A stretch of 64,000 bases of DNA from Coprinellus micaceus (lineage: Eukaryota; Basidiomycota; Agaricomycetes; Agaricales; Psathyrellaceae), in the NCBI GenBank assembly GCA_951394405.1, contig OX596336.1:310001-374000 (forward strand). Reading direction: 5' to 3'. Of the stretch, positions 10,628 to 22,102 are shown in pieces. The notes under the pieces were generated by a model. The model was not told the DNA's origin. It saw only the letters and a list, made by a program, of their open reading frames with translations, and did not search any database. A program made the translations under genes and the position numbers. How positions within the stretch are numbered: position 1 is the stretch's first letter; every line of letters begins with the position of its first letter.

Positions 10628-11230
10628 TCATGCCTTCGAGTTCTTCGACGACGCCTCCATAAGGGATGACCACCGCTGCTTCTGGCTGGCTCGTGTGGGC
10701 TCCTCCAACTCGCGTTCGTCGTCTCAATAGAGCTGAGCCCAAGCCTAAACCGTTGGGATTAGCCCTTGGAGCGGAATATATCTCACTGTGGGACATACCT
10801 GCCAGCGTTTCTGAACCTCGTCCTAACTTTCTTCGGCTTCCTTGAGGCTTTCCTCCAAATTCTCAACCTCTTGGTCTTGTACCAACTGCAACAACACAGC
10901 TCGATGATTACTTGCACGCCGCTCATCTCCGCCACCAGCTCCCCCTTACCCTCCTTTGCCATTTCCATTCACCCGGATCCTCGCCCATCTTTTCTCTCGA
11001 CTTTCTAGCTCTGCCTCCCTCGTCCTCATCGTCTCAACAACTTTCGCCAGCTCCTCCACCTTAGCCTGGGCAGCCCTCACTGCCTCTCGTTCTGGAGCCA
11101 GGCAACTTCGATGTTCGTGTAAACGCTTAACGACGCAACCCTTGTCGCTGAAGCTTGTGCTCTTCGATCTCTGTGCATAGGCCGGCCAGATCAATTGCGT
11201 TTATCACAGATGAAATGGAGAGGGGGGATC
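10628..11230 (-). pseudogene. CC4: decayed coiled-coil family copy
   Basis: On the minus strand the family signature appears as LCTEIEEHKLQRQGLRR and is ended by an in-frame stop. A shifted frame then continues as VRAAQAKVEELAKVVETMRTREAEL, closely resembling CC5 and CC17 (GRVEELSKVVDDMRAREVE, TKVDQLAKVVDTMRAREL). A plausible intron (GTATGT to GGTTTAG, about 10793-10740) and a degenerate tail exon ending SSKNSKA can still be traced to the TGA at 10628-10630; this corresponds to the AAKKSKT tail of CC5. Several stops and frame changes mark it as a dead copy of the CC5 type. Confidence 0.65.
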
Positions 11231-11504
11231 GAGAGAAGCGTCGGTAGATGTTTTGAAGGGGAGAACATACATGAACTGCAACCAGGCTTGCAATCAGCAC
11301 TGTGGTCATCATTCAATGGGAGAATGGCTCGCGACCTCGCCGGCGAAGGGATGACAGTTTTCGCGGCTGGACCATAACGTTAACATTCTCGTCTATTGTG
11401 GGCATTCGAAACTGGTGCATGGAGAGAGATATGGTACCTTGAAGACATAATAATCTGAATAGTGCGTGGAACAAGCGACGGGACAACACTCACAAATGAG
11501 CTAG

Positions 11505-12085
11505 CTACGTCTTTGACTTCTTTGCAGCGGACGATGGCCCTGCAGTGGCTGTAGCCTTCCGCTTCGCCGGTGGTGGTGGAGTCGGATCTGACTCGGAATC
11601 AGTATAGGATGTGTAGACTGGGTCATTTTTCTAAGAATACAGAAATGAGAGGGGGGTCCCAGGAAGAAAACAGCTCGTGACGACCACGTACGTACCTTGA
11701 TACGAGGCTTGGCCTCCTTCTCGGACAGCTTAATTCGATGATCCGCTTCCATAGCTTCAATCTTCCTCTTCAATTCCCCAACCTGCTGGACAGCATCTCG
11801 AAGCAAGCCCTTGTTCTTCTCGTTCTCATCCTTCACTTTGCTCTGCTCCTGCACCATCCGAAGCATAGTTGCCGCGATCTTCTTCCTCTCCTCATTCGAC
11901 TCCACCTCCCTCGCCCTCATGTCATCCACAACCTTACTGAGCTCCTCCACCCTCCCCTGCGCAGTCTTCACTTCCTCCTTGAACTTGGCCAGCTCAGTCT
12001 CGCGGTACAAGTTCAACTGCCTGAGCTCTTGCCGCTGCTGCTTGAGCTCGTCTATCTCCGCACGCAGAGCAACCACGTCATCCAT
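11505..12085 (-). CDS. CC5: coiled-coil protein with bipartite basic tail
   Basis: Two exons, 12085-11696 and 11630-11505, encode 171 residues. The start MDDVVALRAEIDELKQQRQELRQL is an exact family signature and the coiled coil fills exon 1. Exon 2 is 126 bases, begins KNDPVYTSYTDSESD and ends AKRK-x11-AAKKSKT, a bipartite nuclear-localisation-like motif. CC17 has the same exon structure with a second exon of exactly 126 bases and the tail PKRK-x11-ATKKSKT. An upstream in-frame ATG at 12145 is possible. The GCGCCC motif lies 164 bases upstream. Reaction or partner unknown; oligomerisation through the coil is inferred. Confidence 0.82.
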
Positions 12086-12248
12086 GATCGCGCTCACAGC
12101 GGGTCGGGCGGAAGTGGAAGGGATGGAGAAGGGGAGGGCGGACAAGCCAGATGGTGGTCAAAGGAAGACAAGAGCGAACACGATGTTTGATGGCACCCAC
12201 TCCTTCCACGTTTGATCCGACAGAAACGCGAACATCCAGATCGAGCTT

Positions 12249-12257
12249 GGGCGCTTA
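12249..12257 (-). promoter_or_regulatory. GCGCCC promoter motif of CC5
   Basis: Reads TAAGCGCCC(AAG) towards CC5, about 164 bases before its ATG. Confidence 0.5.
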
Positions 12258-12431
12258 CTGCCCTCAAGGCACCGTACCAAAGGAGCGAGTTCGTTGGATT
12301 CAACACAGTACAAGGTCAAGAATTGGAACAAAAGGAAGGGTGGCGAAGAGGAGGCGAAGAGGGTTAGGGGACGGCAATGAGAACGTGAAACACAGGGAGG
12401 GGAGCACTCAAAAGGCGAGAAGAAGCAAATC

Positions 12432-13299
12432 TCAATAGTCGGAGTCAGAGAAGTCGAGTGCACGGGGTCGAAAGGCCCTTGCTTCATTCTGTAAGAAAAT
12501 TCAGTGAATCGAGGACTTTCAATAGGCGAGGAAATCAACATACCTCCTGCACCCCACGGAGCAAAGCCGCCCAGTCGGGTCGGCCCTCGTCCCCACTGGA
12601 TGTCGATAGCTGAGGTTCGAACCCAACCGCATCCCTGTCGATAGGGGATGGTAGCAACGGATCCACAACACCACTCTCCATCTTAATCTCCTCCTCCTCC
12701 TGTTCCTCCTCCTCCTCCTGTTCCTCCTCCTCCTCCCGTTCCTCCTCCTCCTCCTCCTGTCCCTCCTCCTCCTCCTGTTCTTCCTCCTCCTCCTGTTCCC
12801 TCACCTCCTCCCGTTCCTCCACCTCCATATCCTCCCTCATCATCTCCACCTCGCTCTCCGCATCAATCGCCCTCCTCTTCCACATCTCCAGCTCCGAATT
12901 CGCCTTCTTCACCTGCTGCCTCAGCTTCTTCGCTTCCTTCCTAATCGGCTTCTCCCCCTTCCTTTCCGTGGCCTCCAGCATCTTGATACGGTGTTTCATC
13001 TGGTTATAGTTGGACTGGAGGAGCGAGTTGTATCGTTTGTAGTCGTCTCGCATTGTCTCGAGCTCGGCGATCCTACCCATCAGGCGAAGCATTTCGAAGC
13101 TCTTCTCCCCCGCGTCGTTCCTCATTACATCCACCTCGGATTCGAGTTCGTCTATTCTCCCATTGAGACAGGCGATTTCGTTGTCCTTTCCATCGACATC
13201 ATGCTCCAGCTCCTCGCGACCTTCCATAAGGTCCGAGTTGGTAACACCCAACCAGTAGAGCTCTTCCTCGGGTGTAAGCTGAATTGTAGAGCCGTACAT
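12432..13299 (-). CDS. CC6: coiled-coil protein with poly-Glu tract
   Basis: Two exons, 13299-12544 and 12488-12432, encode 270 residues. The protein begins MYGSTIQLTPEEELYWL and is coiled coil from about residue 25 to 160 (LNGRIDELESEVDVM, LLQSNYNQMKHRIKMLEA). A strongly acidic tract of about 50 residues of Glu interrupted by Gln, Gly and Arg follows. After it come VGFEPQLSTSSGD and a short last exon ending ARAFRPRALDFSDSDY, related to the CC3 tail. The Lys/Arg-rich stretch KGEKPIRKEAKKLRQQVKK near residue 115 could serve as a nuclear signal. The standard LQRQDLRQL signature is weak here, so this is a divergent member. Confidence 0.75.
12681..12812 (-). repeat. Coding GAG/CAG-type minisatellite in CC6
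   Basis: Tandem units of roughly 15-18 bases on the coding strand (GAGGAGGAGGAGCAG-like, with GGA or CGG variants) encode the poly-Glu tract. Length is likely variable between strains. Confidence 0.7.
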
Positions 13300-13582
13300 G
13301 GTGAGAGGGTTTGACGAGGATGGGAGATGAGGTAGGGAGAAGACAGGGTGCGCAATAAACACAACGAAGGCAGATGGAACAGTTTTTGTTTGGTGGAGTC
13401 TCAGTATGGTAGCCCCGCCTCTCCATTCTTCGAGTCCGGAAGCATGGGTTGGTCCAACTGACGGAACGGAGAATGGATGCGCCGCCGGCGGGTATGGAGA
13501 CCGATCATGTAGTGACCTCCATAACAGGGTGCGAATCACAGTTCCTGCACCCGGCTACCCGACCCTACTTACCAAACCATCC

Positions 13583-14423
13583 CTACACCTTCACCCGCTT
13601 CACTGTCCCCGCCGAGTGAGGTGATGGAGGAGCCGCTCGTTTCGACCTTGCGTTGGGTGATACGGGAGGTTCAGAGTCTTCTTCAGAGTCGTTGATTCGA
13701 GGTCTCACGGTGCGGTGTGAGGACCTCCTTCTCATGAACGGAAACATCTCCTCTTCCTCAGTCTCGGCATGTGAATCGTCATCCGGTAAGGATGGGGGTG
13801 GCGGACGTTGCTGAATGGATGTGAGCGTTGCACGGGGGGAACACCAATCGACATACCATAGCCTTCAGGCGTAGGCGCCTGTTCCTAGTTTCGAACTCCT
13901 CCGCCCTCTTCTTTTCCCGCTTCAGCACCTCTTTCAACGCAACAGCCTTCCTTAATTCGTTTGTCGATTTTTCTTCCGCTTGCTTCAGCTTTCCTTGTAA
14001 CTCCAGGACATCGGTCCGCAAGGACAACTCCCCCTTCTCCAACTCCTTGATACGCCCAATCGCCTCCTCGATTACTCTCTTCACTCTCACACTCTCCTGT
14101 TTGATCCTTCTCGTCTCGTCCACCAACCTCCTCACCGACGCCACAGACGACTTCTCCCCGTCCTGCGACTTCACCAGCCTTGCCGTTAACCCCTCGACTA
14201 AACCTTGCGCCAACCCCGCCTCTTGCTTGTACCTGGTAACCTCCGCCCGTTGTGTCTGGGTGACCTTCGTAAGCTCTTCAACTCTCGATCGCAATTCCTT
14301 CCCCTCCTCCTTCAACTTTGCCGCATCAGCCTCGTGATATCGGCTCAGCTGCCTGAGCTCGTCTCGCTGGACCTTCAGTTCCTTGATCTCAGCGCGCAGA
14401 GTCACAAGTTCGCCGGCATCCAT
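13583..14423 (-). CDS. CC7: coiled-coil protein with acidic hinge and basic tail
   Basis: Two exons, 14423-13857 and 13810-13583, encode 264 residues. It begins MDAGELVTLRAEIKELKVQRDELRQL and exon 1 (189 codons) is one continuous coiled coil ending with RNRRLRLKAM. Exon 2 encodes an acidic segment (HAETEEEEMF), RRRSSHRTVRPR, a second acidic run (DSEEDSEPP), then ARSKR and a C-terminal TVKRVKV. This basic-acidic-basic pattern fits a nuclear, possibly chromatin-associated protein, which is inference. The splice site (GTATGT to CATTCAG) keeps the frame. No GCGCCC motif was found upstream. Confidence 0.8.
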
Positions 14424-14795
14424 TGGTGTATACCTCGAGTTGGGTGAGCGAATGGGAGGAAGTGGTCCCGTTTAGGGTGAGATGACGATAAGACGAGAAA
14501 AGGAGAGAATCGATTGATGGCCTGGCGGACACCGAGCCCAGCCAGCCCGCATGGTCGAGTGATCCGCGTAGGGGTGCAGTCAGGCTTTTGCGGAATCCGG
14601 GCTCAAAGATGTTCCCGACGAGACCAAGTTGTCCGACCCATGGGGCTACTGATATGTAAATGACAGGATGGCCCTGAGAGGGGCGAAAGCAACACGGTGG
14701 TCAAGCTCGCTGCGTTTCTACAACGAATATCTCCGCAATTAGCATCTAGACTGGTTCGAAAGCGCCCCGGAACTCACTCTAACCCTTCTCTATAG

Positions 14796-15587
14796 CTACT
14801 TCTTCGTCTTCTTGGTCGATGTGGACCTCGAAGTCGTAGTGGAAGCCTTCCGTTTCCGAGCGGAGGTCGGGTCTGTCGCCGTGGCCGTTGACGAAGACGG
14901 GGGAATATTCAAGCTAGGGGTAGTGCCACCCCCTCTCTTGTTCTTGAAGTTCCACGCCTCCTTTGTGAATTTTCCGTGTTGGCCTGAGCTGACCACCACC
15001 GAGTCTGGAGAAGGGTCGTCGGAGGGATCTCCGTCGACTAAATGAAGTGATCAAAGCAAGGCCTGTGTCTGAGCTTGAGGAATGCGTACCGAGCACGAGT
15101 CATACGGCCAGTGCCTTCTGTCTACCTCCAATTTAACCTTCAGATCGTTTCCAATTCGGTTTCTGTGTTTCGCAACGTCTCCTTCAAAACCATGATGTCG
15201 AGATTCGCTCCCGCCAATGCCACGCGATTCATGTCCTCCATCTCGACAATCCTACTCCGCATCAGCTCCTCCAGACCTTCTCTATCTCTCACAACAGGTT
15301 GGATCTCAAGGTTCGAATCTCTTCGTCCGCTTCCGGTAGCCGGTGCATTAACCTAATCTCTCTCGCCCCAAGACTCTTGACAGCATCCGTAAAAGACGCC
15401 AATTGCGCCTGTGCGTCTTGAAGATCCTTCTTTGGATCCCCCACCTCCTCCTCCACGACCCTGTTTTCTTCCTTCAAGTCGGCCTCTCCAGCTTCAAGAA
15501 ATCGTTCAAACGTCTCAGCTCCCTGCGCTGACGTTGCAGTTCCTCGACCTCGCAGCGCAAGAGGACTACCTCGTTCGTTGAATTCAT
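14796..15587 (-). pseudogene. CC8: frameshifted coiled-coil family gene
   Basis: The start MNSTNEVVLLRCEVEEL with QRQRRELRRLNDFL is a clear family signature, but the frame meets a stop soon after. The coil continues in a second frame (ADLKEENRVVEEEVGDPKKDL) to another stop and in a third (GLEELMRSRIVEMEDMNRVAL). A normal intron (GTACGC to CATTTAG) and an intact last exon follow. That exon ends SARKRK-x10-STKKTKK, the same bipartite basic tail as CC5 and CC17. At least two frame changes separate start and tail, so this is either a recently inactivated gene or one with assembly errors. The promoter motif upstream is intact. Confidence 0.7.
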
Positions 15588-15753
15588 CCCCTGCGCGCGA
15601 CGGAGGAATCAAGTCGGGAGGTGGAACTGGTGGAGATGGGTGAGAGCGAACCTGGGAACCGGCTACTTGGAAGTTGGGGAAGACGCGTCAGGTCCATGAG
15701 GGACCTCTGGAGGACCACGTGGGACCATCAATAGACCTGGACGTCTCAGACTT

Positions 15754-15763
15754 GGGCGCTTAA
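15754..15763 (-). promoter_or_regulatory. GCGCCC promoter motif of CC8
   Basis: Reads TTAAGCGCCC(AAG) towards CC8, 167 bases before its ATG. Confidence 0.5.
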
Positions 15764-16113
15764 CCACGATACCTCCGTGTTCGATGCAAGGAACCTTTGC
15801 GGGAAACAAGCGAAGATGAGTGGAGGCACAACTCATGGACCTCGGAACACTGCAACGTCGAGGACGACAGAGTCTCATGGTGGCCTGCGAGCTATTGGGG
15901 GTATGGGTCACGTTCCATATAATTCACACAAAACCAAGCGCTCGAGGTCGTATACACACAATTGAACGAAAGGGTTTGGCATGAATATACAGGGAGTAAA
16001 ATAGAAATTCGGTACAAAGGCATACTATATACATCAATGTTCTGGTTCTAGAATGAGTATTGAGGGCAAGATGGGAGCAGTCCTTACATAGTAGGAAGCG
16101 AACCCGGGTGGGC

Positions 16114-17684
16114 TTACTTCACATCCAATCTCAGACCCCTCATATCCACCCCTCGTTGGAGAAGCTCCGCCTTAAGACCGGAGCTGGCGTTACTCCCTCC
16201 CGAATGAACGACAACCATCTCAATCATGGCAACCCCGCATTTGACAAATCCTTCATCCCTCCTCGACTGTACGAAATCAAGGAGAATTCCATCCGATATC
16301 TTTGCCTTCTGATCAAACAGAATGCTCTCTAGCTTCGGACAGAGGCACCGCCCTTCCATGCCTCCCTGGTTGGTCTTCCTCGCAGTCAGAGCGCTAAATA
16401 GGAGGGTTGCGGCATCCACCTGCAGGGTTGCCTCGCCAGGGGAATCGCCCTTGGAAAAGTGTGAATCATCAGGTAGGTGATATTGGGGATTTGATTGAGG
16501 ATGTATTCCATCTCGTCGGAGGAAACGTTTAGCGGAATCTTGAGTTGCATAGAGCGAATTCCGCTTCCGAAACGGCCGAACCAGGACTTCAAGGTCGCGG
16601 AATCCATGTCACGTGAGAATATTTGAAGGTCGCGCAGGGATGGAAGCACTAGGGACTCAGGAAAGGAGGGCCACGGCCAGAGACCCCGTAGAGCCAGCAC
16701 TTCCAACGACGCCATCGTCACAGGCATGGTAGCACCGCTCGGGCCCATTCCTTCATCCGCTGAATTGCTCCGTGGCCCAAAGGTCAACGAACATTTCACG
16801 AGATTAGGGCAAGCAAGCAGTAGAGCGAGCGCCTCGCGGGGACCAAAATTCTCGACGGATCCATCGTTTCTGTGGAAGTGGAAACCCTCGACGTTGAGTT
16901 CGGTCAACCCAGACCACTTGGCCCCATAGTCCTGCCACCCGCACGCTGTGAACGGGATCTTCAGCGAACGCAAGGAGGCCGCCATTTGAATGCCGCCTTT
17001 GACTGGGGGTGGGTGTAATATGTAACGGCCAATTTTGAGCCCGGCATACAGCCTCTCGAGGAGGGGGACATCGTCAGACCGGAGATTGTACAGACGCTGT
17101 AGAGCCAGGCCTTCGTCTAGTTTTGGGTCGGCCAGCGAGATATCAAGTTCCACATCCCTCCATCGTCCGGCCGCGTCACAGATAAGGTCGATGAGAGACA
17201 TGTAGCATTGCCAGGCAACCTCTTGAACCTCATTTGGTGTCTTTCCGTCTGGGAAGGTAGTGAATTGATCCATCCACAGGTAGATGAAGAGGGGGCAATT
17301 TTGCGACCTTTCAATCCACGTGCGCGCAATCTCTGGGAGCTGCTGCATCCTTCGGGTCACGAATGTGGCCTTGTCGTTCCAGGAACATGGAAGCAAAGGT
17401 GTGGCGATGACAATGTCAGTCCAGAGCGAGGGGCTAGCCAGTAGAAGCCGGCGCCACTTCCGGGAAATGTGACTTGCTGTGATCAGAGGGTGGCTGCGAC
17501 ATTCAAGGAGTCCGCAGATGTCCGGGTCTTCCTTCCTGAGATTGACATGCTCAACGAAGATCGCGATGAGGAGATCATCGGAAAGTCGGTTGATCGGGGA
17601 GGGCTGGACGTTAGGTTCGGTTAGTGTCCTCGGACTTTGAAAGGCGGTTGGTGGTGCGGCGACTTGTGATGTGATGCGTGGCAT
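16114..17684 (-). pseudogene. F-box protein gene with one apparent frameshift
   Basis: The start region holds INRLSDDLLIAIFVEHVNL followed by ISRKWRRLLLASPSLWTDIVI, the classical agaricomycete F-box pattern; such proteins are substrate adaptors of SCF ubiquitin ligases. The long frame from 17684 is open to 16386. Near 16455, at a run of four T on the coding strand (IHTF), the family-like sequence moves to another frame and continues as GDSPGEATLQVDAATLLFSALTARKT and CLCPKLESILFDQKAKISDG to a stop at 16114. No usable intron lies there. One lost base in the T run explains it, either a real mutation or an assembly error. Restored length would be about 520 residues. Confidence 0.75.
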
Positions 17685-18427
17685 TACGAGGCGGGCGAGG
17701 GGTGTTAGGAAGTGTTTTTGGAAGGTAGAGGGTGTACCCCTTTAAATAGGGCCCTGGTATGCCACACAATAGCGTTAATCAATCAATGGTAGGATGTCGT
17801 AAGTTGTGGCTTCGCCCCTCAGCGCTCAGCCATCAAGGCGAAGTGGCTTTGATCTGCCATTGTTCATGCTTCACTCCCAAACAATGCCAGTGGCGATCAT
17901 ATCTATTTCATGCTATATGAACGTCGTCGAGATAGTTGATTGGTGGGTTAGTTGCTACCCAACGGAATGTGGCTCCTGCGCATGGTTGCTATGTGTCTCA
18001 GCGATCGCGTTTCGGCGCTTATGGCTGATTGTATGGGAAACCGGAGACGAATATTTCCAGCCCCAGGTTTGTACACGTTAGAGGGTATCTCAAGCCGTTC
18101 AACCCTCTAACACATAATCCCATTGATTTTTGAATCCACTACGCCGATCGGCGCCCTCGAGTTGGGCAACAGCGACCGCCGTATATTTCCCGATCTTTCT
18201 TATGGCCTTGAGAATCGGCGAGAGCGAATCTGCTCAGTTTTACCCCGTATACTATACATTCTGGAGCGCTCCTAGTCGTATAGCGTCGCATAGATGTTAC
18301 TCTGTTCGAGATTGAAGAAGGTGAGGTCGACGTTTCAACAACCCCATCGGTTTTTAAAGGTGACTGTATCGGTTTATCTCAGTCACGATTCACATCCTAG
18401 ATTGAGGCGAGGACAGAGGAAGAAACC
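17685..18427. other. Intergenic region between F-box gene and CC9
   Basis: Holds a TTTAAATA-type A/T stretch near 17742-17750 close to the F-box start. Otherwise no gene or motif seen. Confidence 0.4.
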
Positions 18428-20069
18428 TCACCTAGATTGAACTGAGAGAGCTGGAGACATGGTCGCATTCTGACCAAATGACTCGGTCCTCCGTCTCTTC
18501 TGGAAAATACAATGCAATGTGAGCGGGTTATTAGTTCCGACTCGGAAACGATGAATAAAACTTACCATAATACGTGGGTCGTACACAGAGCGGCATATTG
18601 TGTTGGGAGTTGGGCCAGGCGGATAAGAGGCGCTTCTATACGGAGGCACTTGATCCTGAGTTGATAGGTTTAGCGAGTCAGCACAACCCAAGGGTAGAGT
18701 AAGGAAGGGATCCCTCCGTGAGGATCAACTCATATCGAAGTTCACGAACCTCGCTCTGGCGACTAGTGAGGGCCGCTTGCAGGCTCGTTACTTCCGTCTT
18801 CCTCTTGTCCAAATTTTCCTGGGCTGACTGAAGTTGGAGTTGGAGTTGAGCGACTTCCGCCTTGGATACCTTAAGTTGCGTAGCGGAAAGCTGCGCCGCT
18901 GCCGTGGTTATCCATAATTCCTCCTCCAACCGTCCAGCGTCAGCTCCCCGGATACTTGCAGTCTCCAGCAGTTGCGTCAGGAGCACTATATTCTCCTTGG
19001 CCTTCTGAGCCCGCTCCTCCGTACGCTTTGACTCTTCCTTCAACTTCGCCTCGTCACCTCTCCCGACCTCAGCCCGTAATAGATTTGGCGCGTGAAGGAT
19101 ATCCACCTGAGTGTCCCCATCTAGCTCTTCAACAACTCGCAGCTCCTCCTTCAACCCAGAAGCCTCCGCTCCTCCTCCTCCTCCTCCTCCAGACTTCACA
19201 AGAGCGGTGAGCCGTTCGACTTCAGTCGATAACCAGCTGGATTCCTCCTTCGCCGAGCGTACCTGCCCCTGCAGCTGTCTTGCCTCATCCTCCCAAAAGA
19301 GAGCAGCGTCAAGCTGCAGCTTCACATGGGTCGTCTCCTCCCGATCTTTCTTCGTCTGTTCCTCCATAACATCCAACTGCTCCTTCAGCCTCGTGATCTC
19401 AGCCTCCCTCCCCCTCGCAGCGTCTATCAGGTCCTTCACCTGCGTCGATTCAGCCTTAGCCTTCCCTTCCTGCGTGTCCTTCGCCTGCCTCTCCGTCGCC
19501 TCCAATTGCTCCTTCAATCTCTCGATTACAGCGTCGCGAGTCCGCACATCGTCCAACAGGCCCTTCACCTGCTTCGATTCAGCCGCGCTTTCTCTGGACG
19601 TGGAGTCCCGCATTCCCAGGCGCAACCTTTCCTTCAGGCTTTCGATCTCGTCGTTCTGAGAGCGCAGAGCGTCCAGAAGTTCGGTGACATCGGGGGGTTC
19701 AAGCACAGATTCGACAGATGTAGGCCTTTCGTTCGCCTTCCGCAGCTCGTCCTCCAGCCTCCGTGCCTCGGCTTCCCAATGCGCAGCAGTCTCTTGGAGG
19801 GCTGTTAGGCGAGCGTCCTCCATCGGGGCTGTAGTCGTCTCCTCATTCGACATCTCCAAATCCGCTTTCACCCTCGCCGCTTGGAGAAGCGCAGTCAAGC
19901 GAGCCACGTCCGCCTGGACCTTCACTACCTCCTCCTCGAATCTTCGAGCATCTTCCTTGCTCTTCGACGCCTCGGTTTCGTGGAAGGCCCTGAGTTGTCG
20001 TAGTTCTTCTCTCTGAAGCTTGAGTTCCTCGTTTTCGGCTTGTAGTCGCTGGTAATGGGCGTCGTCCAT
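18428..20069 (-). CDS. CC9: long coiled-coil protein with KRRRT tail
   Basis: Three exons, 20069-18750, 18655-18566 and 18499-18428, encode 493 residues. Exon 1 begins MDDAHYQRLQAENEELKLQREELRQL and is a nearly unbroken coiled coil of 440 residues with internally repeated units (GLLDDVRTRDAVIERLKEQL, DLIDAARGREAEITRLKEQL). A poly-Gly run encoded by a (TCC)n repeat near 19165-19190 interrupts it. Exon 2 encodes a Pro/Tyr-rich linker with VPPYRSASYPPGP and DPRIM. Exon 3 begins KRRRTES, a nuclear-localisation-like motif. CC14 is its paralogue with the same three-exon plan and a KRPRTD end. A GCGCCC motif lies 138 bases upstream. Confidence 0.85.
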
Positions 20070-20206
20070 GGGATAGGGAAAGGGCGGGGAGATAATGTGG
20101 ACGTCCGAGGTCAAGGCGAGAGATTAATTTCAGGGTCACACGCCGGCATTCAAGTCGCGGAACGATCGGGCTCGGAATGGGGATGAATGCCGGGCACAGC
20201 CACTAC

Positions 20207-20216
20207 GGGCGCTTAA
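20207..20216 (-). promoter_or_regulatory. GCGCCC promoter motif of CC9
   Basis: Reads TTAAGCGCCC(GTAG) towards CC9, 138 bases before the ATG. Confidence 0.5.
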
Positions 20217-20662
20217 AGTTTGTGCCTGGCGGGGTTCGACGGGACACTGGCGATAATGTCTCGATATGGGATGAATATTGGTTCACAGATATCGTGTATT
20301 CGGAGTATAATAATAACGACTGCCAGTGGGGTATCAAGGCGTCATCCAGCCGTCCAGACAGTAGGTGCAATTGGCCGAGTACCGTCCCCTGTTCCATTGG
20401 TATACCCTCTACCTACCCTCGCTGGTGTCATACGCTGGTCTCCCAGCTGGTAGAGGACGGTAAAGTGAACATAAAGTAGAGTTTTTTTGTGGTGACGGTA
20501 CAGAGGCGTAGCTAGAAAGTGATGTGAGGTGTGAAAATGACGCAGTTAATGTACACATAGAACTACATAGGAGAGCCCAGGCCCGCCGTCCTGAACTCGA
20601 CTCCGTAGGAAGTAGAGTCACTAGCGTCCCAACAGAAGTCCAATGCTGAATCCCACCCAGCC

Positions 20663-21182
20663 CTAATCACCGCCCGCCTTCCCCAACATTGCCTCGAGCT
20701 GGGCACGAAGGTCAGCCAGGACATGTTTAGCCGCTTCCATGATATGCACCACCTCGTCCTTACTCGTCGGCTTCGGAATACCACCCCCAACCTGCGTGCC
20801 CTGGCTCTCGAAAAAGTAGCTCGTGAACCCCCACACCATCTCGACGAGCTCCCACACCATCTTATCCTCCTCCTCCGTCCTCTGTCGATTGCTGAGCCTC
20901 TCAACCTCGGCCTGTAGGCTCACAACCTGGGCCCGTAACCTCTCGCACTCGTCCTCCCGGAGAACCCCTTCCGCCCCAAGGCCACGCCTCTCACCTCCCT
21001 CGCGGATCCGCAATGCGTGCTCGTTCGTCGCGTGCTTGCAGGGCCACCTGCGTCCTTCTTGCCTCTTCCTTCAAGTTGGCAATCTCCGTGGCCTGTAGAG
21101 CAATGAGACGTTGGTCCTCTTCGTGGCGTCTGTCCTTCTCTTGGCCCGTAAGAAGAAACCTCTGGGCGGTTTCGATGTCCAT
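20663..21182 (-). CDS. CC10: coiled-coil protein with SQGT C-terminal module, possibly frameshifted
   Basis: The start MDIETAQRFLLTGQEKDRRHEED leads into a short coiled coil (ATEIANLKEEARRTQVAL). Within about 60 residues this frame stops, and the coil resumes in the next frame (ECERLRAQVVSLQAEVERL) down to a stop at 20663. The C-terminus (FTSYFFESQGTQVGGG, EVVHIMEAAKHVLADL) is the helical module found in CC20 and CC22 (LLSSQGIEVGG, DVEHMAEALEHALDD). A GT-AG intron with poor signals could join the frames, but a single-base indel around 21010-21030 is as likely. No basic tail and no GCGCCC motif were seen. Confidence 0.55.
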
Positions 21183-22102
21183 GGGGGTCGTAGGTCGTGG
21201 GGTGGAGGCGTAGGGAAGTATGATATGTGGGGGCAGTGGCTGAGGGGCACGGCTCTTATGGACGGGGATGAATAAAGGAAAGCTAGTCGAAGTGCCACAC
21301 GAACGAGTGGCGAGATGTCATAACGACAAGGTCAATCCCGCATCGAGGGCCAAGTTCAGGGCACTGATTTGGGGAGGGGCGAGAGCCCCGGAAACAGCGG
21401 CGTCGTGGGTGCAAGGAAATTCGACGAACTTGTCAGCGGGCCAGCGGCTATATGAGTCGCACTGGCAACTCATATATGGCTGGGCCCGCTAATTGACGCC
21501 GCCACGGCTCAAGCTCAAACCTCACGCATGTCGATGGAGATGGCCGTTCCTCCGCCGTACGGCCCCCAAAGGCACCGCCAATTGCCTCTTGTCGTCACTC
21601 TCCCTGCCGAACCGCCGCTCGTCCACTTGGCCTATCAAGAGAGAAGAAACATGAGATGATATGATAGAAAAGAGTGATATACATTCTGGATAGGGAAAGG
21701 GTAGTGTACCGGTGTGGTCGACAAAGAGCGTGTTGCTATAACTTCCTCTTGCCCCACTGCTGACTGTGCTGTGCTATACAGCGCGCTCGAACTAGGAAGC
21801 TGGAGACCTTGGGTCCCAATGTCCCTCCGGGACTGGAGTTCGGGGGTTCTTCAAAGCACGAGATTGGGAAGGAATCGACTCCGTGGGTCGCTCGAAGGCG
21901 CCCATTGGGGAGTTTGGTGTATGGCCATTCGAGCCTGCATTCTTGCTTGGGCTCGAGCCAGTTCGGGCGTCCCTTTCCTCGTAGGATTCGGACTTGAATA
22001 GCTTATAACTTTGCCAGTCAGCTCAGAGTGGGGATAAAGGAGGGAGAGCTCACCTTGATTGGGATGTTTAGGGGGATGGGGGTCCGCTTATACAGACGTC
22101 AA
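21183..22102. other. Intergenic region between CC10 and CC11
   Basis: About 0.9 kb without a supported gene. An AAGGCGCCCATT copy of the promoter-like motif is at about 21896-21905, with no obvious target gene. Confidence 0.35.

Noticed and set aside
19111..19808. Long plus-strand open frames opposite CC9 and opposite most other CC genes
   Set aside because: These are antisense shadows. They consist of Ser/Leu/Arg-rich sequence produced by Glu/Lys codons read backwards and have no start context or splice structure.
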